Below, piece after piece: positions 12,421 to 22,994 of a DNA stretch of 64,000 nt. Numbering within the stretch: position 1 is the first letter of the stretch; each line of letters opens with the position of its first letter. Made by a program: the position numbers and the translations under genes. Source of the DNA: Cymbidium sinense (Eukaryota; Streptophyta; Magnoliopsida; Asparagales; Orchidaceae); assembly GCA_021442155.1 (NCBI GenBank), contig CM038215.1, forward strand, positions 274,391,014-274,455,013, given 5' to 3'. The notes beneath the pieces were generated by a model that saw nothing but the letters and a program-made list of their open reading frames with translations, was not told where the DNA came from and did not search any database.

Positions 12421-14243
12421 GTATAAGAATTTGGGTAAACTTTTAAATTAATATGTTTAAATAATTCAATCAAATAAAATATAAATTCTAAACATACACA
12501 TACATTCATCATTTAAGTGTGCTAAAATATGTTGCATGTATAGATACACTCTAGATTAAATCATATGCACATTACATGTGATGAAAAGGAATGATTTAGC
12601 ATATGTCAAGTGGTAGTAATTCAATTAAATTAATCTTAAGATGCCTTGCATTTCAAATAGAATTATTTAAAATGAACCTAAACTTAGGATTAATTAAATC
12701 ATTTAATAAACCATTCACTAAAGAAAATAAAATAAAATTAATATACTTTAGAAACTGACTTAAGGTAGGGATGAAAGAGGGAAACCCTTTTTTCTCTCTT
12801 TATAACACTTAGTTGCTAAGTGTAATCAAATGAAACAAAAGAAAACACAAATTAAAATTCTCAAATCAATTAAACTACTTCAAGTGAAATCAACCTTTCA
12901 TGTTAAATTGAATCCTTCTACACTTAGAAAATACAACACTAATGCTAACAAGACTTACCACAAGCTTTAATACATTATAATTAAGTCACCACTTCTAGCT
13001 CTAAGTTAGGACGGTGTATGACGTGATGTATATTTTGTTTTATAATGTATTATTTTAGATTAGATGTTAGGGTGTATGCTTTGTAGACTAATTGATAGGA
13101 CAATATTAGCCTAATCATATTTTCTACTGGGGATTATGCTTAAGGGATGCTTAAAAAAAATGTGAATGCTCTTTTTACAAGTTGCTTAAATCCTTAAGCA
13201 TAATCCAAGTTAGGACAAGTGGGCTTAGTTATCCATGTGTAGGGTACTAAGTCCAAATTATAAATACAACTGTTTGGAATTATATGTGTATTTAACTAAC
13301 CTCTATTTTGTAGGTGTAGTTAGATTTACTTTTCTCACATAAATGTAAATTTTGTAATAGGAATTAGGATTAGTACTAAAGGGGATTAGGATGAGTAGTG
13401 GTTAGAAGGATTTGTCCTGGGTGCCCTGTGATGCCTTTGAAGCAAGCACCATCCAAATCAAAGAAGGAACCAAATCAAAAATGGAAGCACAAAGAAAGAA
13501 GACCCATATAGCATTTCATATAATTATAATTATTCTTTCATATTCCAGGATGTATAAGGGTAGAGCTCGGCTACCCATCTTTTTTCTCTTAGTTGTATGG
13601 CATTTTCCTTTTATTTATTTTATGATAGTATATATAATTGTTTAATGTTATAATTACATTGTGCATTAGGGATGCTTTTCATAATTTCTTAAATGATTGA
13701 TGCTTTAATGTGTGGCTTGAATGATTAGGCTCTTAGGATAAAAATAATTTTCTATCCAACTAATCACTCATAACTAAATTTTAAAAGAACTCATAACCTC
13801 ATCATAAAGCCTAAGACATAAATAAGATAATTAAAAGATTTAAAAACTCCTCAGCTGTATGGTTGTATGTTTCACATCTTGCATGCATATTCTTTCTCTC
13901 TTGAACATGAAAGATCTCCATCCTTGCATGATAAAAGAATGCTTGACCTATGAGGGCATCCCTTGTGGTGGTCAATACCTTCTTCTAGCTGATTTGACCC
14001 ATAATCTATTTCATCATACATTTATACATAAAAATCCTAAAGCCTCTGTCAAAATGATGTTTTTAAAATGGCATAAAATTTGAAAATATTTTGCATCTAT
14101 AGATTAAGTTGTATGCTCATACCACTCATGCTCTAGTCTGTTAGGGAGTGTGTTTAGTACTTTAATCTCTTTCCAATTAAATAACTACCCTAGATATCAT
14201 GCAATTTATAAACTGGGCTACATGGTTTTAAAATTTTAGGAGG

Positions 14244-14275
14244 CATTAACTGGCAGCAACTCCAGACGATAATAA
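14244..14275 (+). other. Possible primer-binding-site-like sequence
   Basis: TTAACTGGCAGCAACTCCAG directly follows GGAGGCA. Tat/Ogre elements often show an ACTGGCGACTCC-type primer binding site just after the 5' LTR, and this looks like a decayed form. If correct it ends the right arm at 14243 and makes it a plus-strand 5' LTR. Confidence 0.3.
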
Positions 14276-14990
14276 GTCCGGAAGTCTAACAATTTATTCT
14301 CTCTTGTGGAGGTAAAAACTTATGTCCACCTATTGCTTATATTTAGTTCATGCTTTAGCTCATACTAAAGCTCCCTAGACTTAGGATCTGAGGTAGCTAT
14401 TTTATTTGGGCTACAAGCATAAATCCTCACCTCTTAGGCATTCCCACAACCTTGTGTTGGTGGATTATAAGCCCTAGTAATCTAATTAAATTTCAACTCA
14501 AAACATATAAATCTCCTCAAAATTATAAAGCCCAACCATGATAGATTGGAATGCTTACTAGGCTTCCTAGTAAAATGAGAATTTCCTACTTATTTTATTT
14601 GGATTCAAAAAATAAGTCTTCTCCTTAAACATTTCCAATTGATTTTTCAAATACAACGAATCTTTTGATAGTCTAACCTTGAAATCTTTGGAGATGATAA
14701 TTGTCTACTTTAATCGAGAGTATTCTTAGAAATTTTTATTTCATAAGATGTAACTAACTATGGAGGCTTACCTCCATAGGGAACTTAAGAACCTTGTCCA
14801 ATATAAACCCTCCTTTATTCATTCATGTAATGTAGGGAAAAAATCCCTAGTACATTTGAAGACCTATTAGGGGTCCTTATTATATGATTAGGTCCATTGT
14901 AGGGTGATGCCTCTATGTTTTGAGATAGTACATAATACCTCAATGTTCTACCTGTTCACCTAAAAAAGTAACCCCTATGATCGTTGTTCC
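14276..14990. other. Unassigned sequence between right arm and protease remnant
   Basis: AT-rich single-copy-looking DNA with stops in all frames. It has no clear domain, repeat or RNA signature. It may be leader sequence of the inserted plus-strand element or part of the decayed pol. I see nothing else to name. Confidence 0.4.
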
Positions 14991-15017
14991 ACCCCCCCTC
15001 CTTCCCACCCCCCCACA
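14991..15017 (-). other. Pyrimidine run; G-rich on the minus strand, possible G-quadruplex
   Basis: Plus strand is ACCCCCCCTCCTTCCCACCC then CCCC. The minus strand offers three or more runs of at least three G with 1-6 base loops, enough for a quadruplex on paper. It lies where the protease remnant ends and could also be a degraded polypurine tract. Confidence 0.45.
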
Positions 15018-15460
15018 CATCCAAATAAACACCACAAGGTACTCTTGCCTTGTTCATTGAATCCTTTCAACATCATCTTTTTTTTGGATTTTGGAGATGT
15101 CGATCCTTAAGTAGGCAAGGGTTCTTAGACTCATAATGTTGACTGATACACCTAGGTCAACTGAAACTCTGGATAGTCTGTATCTGCCAACATCCACTAT
15201 AATGTAAAGAGGTGGTTGTGCTCGGTCGTCCCTAAGAGTAAGTCTTCACCGCTGAATGTAACTCCTAAGATGTCCTTTAAGTGGCATGCCTCCTCTTTAG
15301 TGGTGTTGAAAAGCATATCTAGTAGTAAAGCCTTGATTAGATATTTCCTCATCTCTTTGGACAAGACAAGGGCATCGTATATGCTTAACTTAGCTGAAAA
15401 CTTTCTAAGGTGAGCTAGGACATTGTAATCAACTATGCTTGGTCCTCAACAAGCATATCC
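15018..15460 (-). pseudogene. Tat-lineage gypsy aspartic protease (retropepsin) remnant
   Basis: On the minus strand, from about 15450 down: VDYNVLAHLRKFSAKLSIYD, then ALVLSKEMRKYLIKALL, then FSGEDLLLGTTEHNHLF, then SRVSVDLGVSVNIMSLRTLA, then KGFNEQGK near 15060. This is the typical order of the Tat/Ogre gag-protease boundary (xILAHLxKxPAxLSIYDAL ... F..EDLLLGxxxHNRPLY) followed by the catalytic core, normally (I/L)DxGSxVNILPL. Here the G-S/A of the active site reads L-G-V-S, so the flap-side residues are altered, and stops interrupt the frame (TTL*WML). It cleaved the polyprotein in the live element. The continuation should be the segment at 7540-7269. Confidence 0.8.
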
Positions 15461-16300
15461 ATAGGTGGAGTATCTTATGAAGGGGTTTCTGCTTACTAGA
15501 ACTAATGACTTGCTACCCTTATCCTGCGGTGCTATCTTAGGAGGTAGAACTTTGCCACTACGTAGGTTGACTTCAGTAACTTATTAGAATGTTGAGCTTG
15601 TGGAAAGTTCTACCTTCTCATCGGGCATACCTACAGCTTTTCTTTGGGATCCTCTGAGTCAGTCAACTCCAAGTCAATCTCAAGAGGTGAGCCCGACTGA
15701 TTCAGAGAATGATATTTTGACTCTGAATCATAAATGAAAGGATCGAAACTAATACAGCTATTATTTTTATTTAGACTAAGAGAGCTTTCAATAGGAATAA
15801 AATCAAGAGCATTAGAAGTAGACAATATATAAGTAGAATCAACTTTCTTCATTGATTTCTGTTTGGGTGGAGGTACATGATAGAAATCAAGTAAAGTAAG
15901 TAGAGTAAGGGATTTAGTGCCCTTATCCTAAAATACAAACTTCTACCGATAGAAGAGGATCTAGTAGCAGAGGTGGTAGTTATAATAGTGGAGGGAGTAC
16001 TGGACTCGGACGGTGGTTACGCTACTAGACTATCTTGGGAAAGTATGGTAAGCTGCTGCTATAGCTGGGCTATAACCCTCCCCGAGTTGTCCTTTGTAAC
16101 TAGCAAACCTTCTTTGGTGTTGGAGGTTTGAGATACTTTAGACACTTGTAAAGAAAGCTTCTTGATCTTAGAAATGATCTTCTGTGAGGTTCAAGATAGG
16201 GAGATATCCTAACCTTCTTTGGTCATAATAGGATCACAAGTATCTCCAAGGATTACTCTAATGGAACTAAATGGTTGTTCTAATAAGTATTCCTTAGGGA
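15461..16300 (-). pseudogene. Gag-protease spacer of the gypsy remnant
   Basis: Lies between the gag zinc-knuckle-like motif and the protease on the minus strand. A 73-aa open stretch at 15852-15631 is acidic and serine-rich (for example LEIDLELTDSEDP), as often seen in this poorly conserved spacer. No domain can be named. Stops are frequent elsewhere. Confidence 0.5.
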
Positions 16301-17262
16301 TAACAATGGGTCTCAACTTGTAGTTGTGCTCAAGATAATCCTTAAAGTAATACAATCCTCTAAGACATGGCCTAACATGCGATGGTAGGGGTAATAGCTA
16401 GGATCATGACTTTTGCCCACTTCCTCTGACCTTTTAGGCTCTGGTAATTGAAAGTCAAGTTGTTTTAATAGATTCTTAAAGATTTTCCATACTACCTCCC
16501 TCTTGAATGAATATGGCTTATTCAATCTATCGGCTAGAGTAGATGGAAAGTAGCTACTTGGCGATGGATATGAATACCGCTACTGGGTAGGATATTGAGG
16601 TGGTGGAAATGGTTGTTGTGGCAGCTACGGTGGCTGATATGATGGCCAAGGGGGTGGAAGAGGAGGTGGCAAAGGAGGCTACTGAGCTCGTAGTCTCTCA
16701 TACTAAACTCTGGTTGGCTGCTTCCCTCTATCCACTAACACAACTATCTCTGGCTTCTTCTCAAACAAATTCTGCAGCTTGGGCCTAGAGGATTGGTCGA
16801 GAAAGGGAAAATGTTTGGCTTCCTCTTGTATGCAAGACACCTTGTTGATTAATTTCTCGAATATTTTGATGGTAAAGCCCTTAAGCATGAAGGCGACCAA
16901 GCCATGGATAGTCTTGAGAAGAATCTCTATGGCATGATGTTCAGATAGATGTGGTTCACATTTCATGCCCAGGTAACGCCACCTGAGAATGTAATCAATA
17001 TGGGACTCATTGAGTTTATGTTTGTCTATAATGAGGTTTCCTACATTCACCCTCTACTGAGCTCCAGTAAACCTCTTGATGAAGAGGTGCTCCAACTCAG
17101 CAAAAGTCTTCACCGTCAGTAGAGGCGGTTTATATCAAATGCAACACGATAGGCTTGAAAAGGAGTGAGTTGTGCATTGCGAGTATTGCAATAGCTCTAA
17201 AGTGTACAATGTATTATCGTGGGTTCCCACTGTCATCAAAGATCTTGAAGGATAGTGACACA
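16301..17262 (-). pseudogene. Tat-lineage gypsy gag remnant, 5'-truncated at the satellite junction
   Basis: Minus strand, starting at 17262 with FKIFDDSGNPR (normally F.G.GDPxxHL), then FAELEHLFIKRF near 17080, then the frame at 17050-16703 with ESHIDYILRWRYLGMKCEPH, LSEHHAIEILLKTIHGLVAF and MLKGFTIKIFEKLINKV. This matches the retrotransposon gag domain of Tat elements. It is followed by a proline/glutamine-rich stretch around 16680-16560 and, at 16440-16320, PEPKRSEEVGKSHDPSYYPY then HRMLGHVLEDC, the CxxHRxxGHxxEDC-like motif with its first Cys lost. Frame breaks separate the parts. The plus-strand 62-aa frame at 16600 is the shadow of the proline-rich part. The gag N-terminus is missing where telomere-like DNA begins. 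Confidence 0.85.
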
Positions 17263-18947
17263 AAACCCTAAATAAAATAAAAATCTAAACCTAAAAAATA
17301 AGCCTAAAAATAAATAGAAAATAAAACTTAAACCTTAAACTAAAAAAAAAACCTAAACCTAAACTAAACAAAATAAAGTAAACATAAACCTAAACTAAAA
17401 TAAACTAAGCTAAAATAAATAAAACTTAAACCTAAATCCTAAACTAAATAAAATAAAATAAAATTTAAATAAACATAAACCAAAACTAAAAGAAAAAAGA
17501 AAAATAAACATAGAATAAAAACCTAAAACCTAAACCTTAAAAAATAAAATAAAACCCTAAACATAAAAAATAAAATAAAAATATAACTAAACTAAAAAAA
17601 ATAAAAATAAACCTAAACCTAAACCTAAAAAAAATAAACTAAAATAAAAAACCTAAACTAAAATAAATATACCTAAAATAAATAAACTAAACGAAATAAT
17701 AAAAAAATAAAATAAAAAATAAAATAAACTAATAAATAAAAAAAAATAAATAAACAAAACCTACCACTTTACTTAATTTTAAAACTCCCTCTAAACCCTA
17801 CCCTAAACCCTAAAACCCTAAACACTAAAGCATAAACACTAAACCCTAACTAGGCCCTAAACCATAAACCCTAAACCAACCTACCATGACCCTCCAAACC
17901 CTAAACCTTAAACCCTAAACCCTAAACCCTAAAATATGAAAAATAAAATAAATAAAAAACCTTAACTTAAATAAAATAAAATAAAAAATTAAAATATAAC
18001 CTAAACCTCGAAATAAAATTAAATAAATTAATAAAAATAAACTAAAATAAAATAAAAACCTAAACTAAACTAAACAATAATATAAACCTAAGAATAAAAA
18101 ACCTAAATAAAATAAAAATAAAAATGAACCTAAAATAAAATAAAATAAAATAAAATAAAATTAAAACTAAATAAAAATCTAAACCTAAAAGTAAATAAAA
18201 AATAAAACCTATTCTCTAAACTAATAAAAATTTAAAATAAAAAAAAATAAAATAAATAAAATAAAATAAATCAAAACCTAAAGTAAAATAAACTAAACTA
18301 AAATAAATAAAACCTAAACCTAATCCTGAAATAAATTAAACCTAAACCTTAACCTAAACTAAAAAATAATACCTAAAAATAAAACTAAAATAAAAACATC
18401 ATACCTAAACCAAAAAATAAAAATAAAATAAAAAACTATACCTAAACCTTAAAAATAAAATAAAAATAAAACTCAACTAAAAAATAAACCTAAACCTAAA
18501 CCTAAACCTAAAAAATAAACTAAAATAAAACCTAAACTAGAATAAATAAACCTAAAATAAATAAACTAAACTAAATAAAACTAAAAAATAAAACTAAATA
18601 AAAATAAAAATTAAACTAAACTAAAATAAATAAAAAATATACTAAATAAATTAAATAAACTAAAAAAACCTAAACCTACTAGTTTACTTAATTTTAAAAA
18701 AAATCCTAAACCCTAAGCCTACAACCCTAAACCCTAAACCCTAAACCCTAAACCCTAACCCTAAACCTTGAGCTCTAAAAGTATAAACCGTAAACCCTAA
18801 ACCCTAAACCCTAAACCTTAACCCTAAACCCTAAACCCCAAACCCAAAGCCACAAACCCTAAACCTAAACCTAAAGTAACAAAATAAATTAAAAATAAAC
18901 CTAAACCCTAAAACCTAATAAACCTAAACTTAAACCAAAACCCTAAC
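17263..18947 (+). repeat. Degenerate telomere-like macrosatellite, first block
   Basis: Starts abruptly after GATAGTGACACA with AAACCCTAAATAAAATAAA. It is a mix of CCTAAA hexamers with TAAAA/ATAAA, with heptamer CCCTAAA blocks at 17795-17935 and 18700-18860 right after the landmarks at 17764 and 18676. Up to five perfect heptamers occur in a row (18730-18765). No gene. Confidence 0.95.
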
Positions 18948-19392
18948 AATGGGTAGAACTATGAAGGCAGGAACATTACCATCAACCAACCTCAGCCTAG
19001 ATCTAGCGGTGGAGATGAAGGCAGAGGCGACAATTATCGCAATGGTGGTGGGGGATCTAGAGTTGCTAGTGGATATGGAGGTGGTGGTCGGAGCACTTGT
19101 GGGTATGAAGTCAGGAGGAGCGACGGAGGTCACAGCCGTGGTAGTAGTGGAGGGAGAGATGGTTCTGATGGGAACTGAAGAAACTAAAGAACGACCAATT
19201 CGATCTACTGCTTTTGGAATTGTGTCTTTACAATAGGGATGGTTATAGTTATCTAAGTTTTTTATTTTCTCTATGCTTGCTCAATTTTGATTTATGTCAT
19301 CGCTTGTGTCTTCAAAAACATGGTGTGTTACTTGGTTGAAGAAATCAAAAAGAAGAAATGTTGAATCTAAATTTGCTCTCTATTAAAAAAAA
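18948..19392 (+). pseudogene. Glycine-rich RNA-binding protein 3' end, copy 1
   Basis: Begins inside the last strand of an RRM (frame reads NG*NYEGRNITINQPQPRSS, normally NGxxLDGRNITVNEAQSR). It continues with a glycine tail rich in GG, GYGGGG, RRSDGG and GGRDGSDGN, then the end N*RN* where plants usually have NWRN. The C-terminal RYDGGSRYSRG segment present in other copies is deleted. About 190 bp of 3' UTR (with ATTGTGTCTTTACA and GTGTTACTTGGTTGA) and an A8 tail follow. The 95-aa ATG frame here is out of register with the glycine-rich reading. Likely a 5'-truncated processed copy of a GRP7/GRP8-type gene, non-functional. Confidence 0.85.
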
Positions 19393-22300
19393 CCAATAAC
19401 CCTAAAACCTAAACTAAAACCTGAAGCATAAACCTATAATCTAAAGCTAAACTCTAAACCCTAAACCCTAAAATACCTAAACCCTAGACCTTAAACCCTA
19501 AACCCTAAAACTCTAAACTCTAAAACACTAAACCTTAAAACCTAAACCCTAAACTCTAAACTGTAACCCCCAAACCCCAAACCCCAAAGACTAAACCCTA
19601 AACCTAAATCCTCAATTAACCCTATACCCTAAACCCTAAAAAGCTAAAAACCTAAACCTAAACTAAATAAAACTAAAAAATAAAACATAAAAAAACCTAA
19701 ACCAAAATAAAATAATAAAATAGAATAAAATAAAAATCTAAACTAAAACATAAACCTAAACCTAAACCTAAACCTAAACCTAAAAAAAATAAAATAAAAA
19801 ATAAAAAATAAACTAAACTAAAAATAATAACAAACCTAAATAAAAGAAAAACTAAACCTAAAATAAAAATAAAATAAACCTAAAATAAAATAAAATAAAA
19901 ATTAAATGAAAAGTTAAACCAAAAAATGAAACCTAAAAAAAAAAAGCTAAACCTTAAACTAAAAAAAAACCTAAACCTAAAATAAAAATAAAAGAAACCT
20001 AAACCTAAACTAAAATAAATAACCTAAACCAAAACCTAAAATAAACTAAAGCTAAACATAAAACTAAACCCAAAATAACATAAAACAAATTACAAATAAA
20101 CTTAAATATAAACTTAAAAATAAACTGAAAAAAAAAATCTAAAAATAAAACTAAAATAAAATCCCAACACCCGAACCTAAAAAAATAAAATAAAAACCTA
20201 AATCTAAACCTAAAAATAAAAAATAAAACCTAAACCTAAAAAAATAAAATAAAGATAAAACTAAACCAAAAAATAAACCTAAACCAAAACTTCAAAAATA
20301 AACTAAAGTAAAAAACCTAAAATAAAATAAATAAACTGAACAAAATAAAATAAAAAAATAAAATAAAATAAAAATAAAAAATATAATAAACTAAAGTAAA
20401 TGAAAAATGAACTAAAAAAACTAAATAAACCTAAACCTACGAGTTTACTAACTTAAAAAAAGACTAACCCTAAACTCTAAATCGTAAAACTAACCTTAAA
20501 CACTAAACCCTGAACCCAAAACCAATAACCCTAAACCCTAAACCTTAAAACTCTAAACACTAAACCCTGAACCCTAAACCCTAAACCCTAAACTCTAAAC
20601 CCCAAAACCCTAAACCCTAAACCCTAAACCCAAAACCCTTAAACCTACAACCCTAAACCCGAAATCCTAAACCCCAAACCCTGAACCCTAAACCCTAAAC
20701 CAAAAAAACCTAAAAACCTAAAAACCTAAACCTAAAATAAATAAATAAACATACACCTAAATAAAATAAATAAAATAAAATAAAATAAAAACTTATACTA
20801 AAATAAAATATACGTTAAAATAAAAACACTAAATCAAAGAAAAATAAAATTAACCTAAAATAAAATAAAATAAAACTAAATAAAACCAAAACCTAAAAAA
20901 TAAACCTAAAAAAAATAAAAAAACAAATAAAAAATAAAACATAAACCCTAAAGTGAAAAAAAACCTAAACATAAAATAAACAAAATAAAATAAACCTAAA
21001 CCTAAACTAAAATAAACTAAACCTAAACCTAAATCCTAAACTAAATAAAATAAAATAAACTGAAAATTAACCTAAACCTGAATTAAAAAATAAAACTTAA
21101 AAATAAACTTAAAATAAAAACCTTAAACCCAAACCTAAAAAAATAAAAGGAAAATCTAAACCTAAACCTAAAAATAAAAAATAAAACCTAAACCTAAAAA
21201 ATAAATAAAAAAAAAATGCTAAACTACAAAATTAAGCTAAACCTAAACCTAAACCTAAAAAAATAAAAATAAAATACATAAACGAAAATAAATAAACTAA
21301 ACTAAATAAAAATAAAAAATAAAAATAAAAAATAAACTAAATGAACTTAAACCTACAGATTTACTTAATTTTAAAAAAAACTAAATCATAAACCCTAAAC
21401 CCTAATCCTTAAAACTAACCCTAAACCCTAAACCATAAATCCAAAACACTAAATAACCCTAAACCGTGAGCTCACCTAAATAACCTCCCTAAACCCTAAA
21501 CCTAAACCCTAAACCCTAACCTAACCCTAAACTGAGCCATAAACTAAACCACAAAACTAAACACTAAACCTTACCTCCCTCCTAAAGCCTAAAGCCTACC
21601 CTAAACTAACCTTAAACCCTAAGCTAACCCTAAACCCTAATCCCTAAACCCTAAAAACCTAAACCTAAACTAAATAAAAATAAAATAAATAAATAAACCT
21701 AAACCTAAATAAAATAAAGTAATAAAATAAAATACCACCCTAAACTAAAGCCTAAACTTAAAATTAATTTAAAATAAAATAAATAAAAACTAAACTATAA
21801 TAAAATAAATAAAAACCTAAACAAACCTAAAAAATAAAATAAAACTAAAAAAAAATCTAAATAAAATAAAAACTAAACCAATAATAAAAATAAAATAACC
21901 TAAAATAAAGTAAAATAAAAACTAAATGAAAACTTAAACATAAAATATCTACATAAAAATAAAACCTAAACCTTAAATTAAAAAAAACCTAAAGATAAAA
22001 TAAATAAAATAGGAATAAAATTAAACCTAAACTAAAATAAACTAAATTAAAATAAATAAAAGTTAAACCTAAACCTAAAATTAAACCTAAAATAAAAACC
22101 TAAAACCTAAACTTCAAAAAATAAAATTAAAACATAAACCTAAACTTAAAAATAAAAAATGAAACCAAACCTAAAAAATAAAATAAAAATAAAACTAGAC
22201 TAAAAAGTAAACCTAAACCTAAATCAACAACAACAAAACCTAAATCGAAACCAAAAAAATAAACAAAAATAGAATAACCTAAACTAAAATAAATAAACCA

Positions 22301-22994
22301 AACTAAAAAAAAAATAAACTTAAAAAAATAAAAAAATAAACTAAAATAAATAAGAAATAAACTAAAAAAACATATACCTACCACTTTACTTAATTTTTTT
22401 TCCTTTTTTTTTTAAAAAAAACCTAACCCTAAACCCTACACCCTAAACCCTAAACCCTAAAACCCAACACCCTAAACCCAAAACCCTAAACCCTAAACCT
22501 TAAACCCCAAATCCTATACCCTAAACCCTAAACCTTAAGCCCTAAACACTAAAAGCCTAAATGCTTAAACCTAAACTAAATAACACCCTAAAAATATATT
22601 AAATAAAAAAACCTAATCCTAAATAAAATAAATTAAATTAAATTAAATTAAAACATAAACTAAAACTTATACCTAAAAATAAAATAAAAAAATAAAAACT
22701 AAACTAAAATAAAATAAATAAAAACCTAAACTAAACTAAAAAATAAAATAAGCCTAGAAATAAGAAAACCTAAATAAAATCAAACCTAAATGGAAAATAA
22801 AAATAAAATAAAATAAAAACTAAATAGAAACTTAAACCTAAAAAATAAACCTAAAAATAAAACCTAAAAATAAATAAAAAATAAAACCTAAACCCTAAAC
22901 AAAAAAAACCTAAACATAAAATAAATACATTAAATGAACCTAAACCTAAACTAAAATAAACTAAACTATAATAAATAAATATAAACCTAAAATA
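19393..22994 (+). repeat. Degenerate telomere-like macrosatellite, second block
   Basis: Heptamer-rich at 19393-19640, 20460-20700, 21380-21660 and 22420-22560; CCTAAA/TAAAA text elsewhere. Landmarks at 20437, 21352 and 22377, the last with a T8CCT10 run. The 85-aa Phe/Tyr-rich minus frame at 22127-22384 only reflects the TTTTATTTAG composition. No gene. Confidence 0.95.

Larger units (their letters stand above)
7541..14243 (+). mobile_element. Right LTR-like arm (plus strand), inserted into gypsy pol
   Basis: Non-coding block starting TGTTGACCTCACTTTT at 7541, inverse and homologous to 1-5970. In order: about three 175-bp units (7871-8230), a TTGACC field (8470-9270), a TATA-like site (9671), a donor-like GAGGTATG (10061), long TTAATTAA-rich stretches (10500-11350), a three-copy 260-bp repeat (11779-12420), TTCTACACTTAGAAAA near 12915, and AAGTCACCACTT near 12983. 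Homology to the left arm can be followed to about 13510, where the left arm meets the window edge. The end at 14243 is a guess: a CA followed by a primer-binding-like ACTGGC sequence. Length would be about 6.7 kb, or the arm is LTR plus leader. The 77-aa frame at 13412 and the 81-aa frame at 9868 are not supported as genes. Confidence 0.55.

Noticed and set aside
13859..14083. 74-aa plus-strand frame MVVCFTSCMHILSL
   Set aside because: No similarity I can name, no repeat partner, and it lies in non-coding arm DNA. Consistent with chance.
14941..14965. TGTTCACCTAAAAAAG at 14952 as a second copy of the LTR start
   Set aside because: Only the first nine bases match TGTTCACCT; the following sequence does not resemble either arm.
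22127..22384. Phe/Tyr-rich 85-aa minus-strand frame
   Set aside because: Pure reflection of TTTTATTTAG satellite composition; no start context, no conservation in other units.
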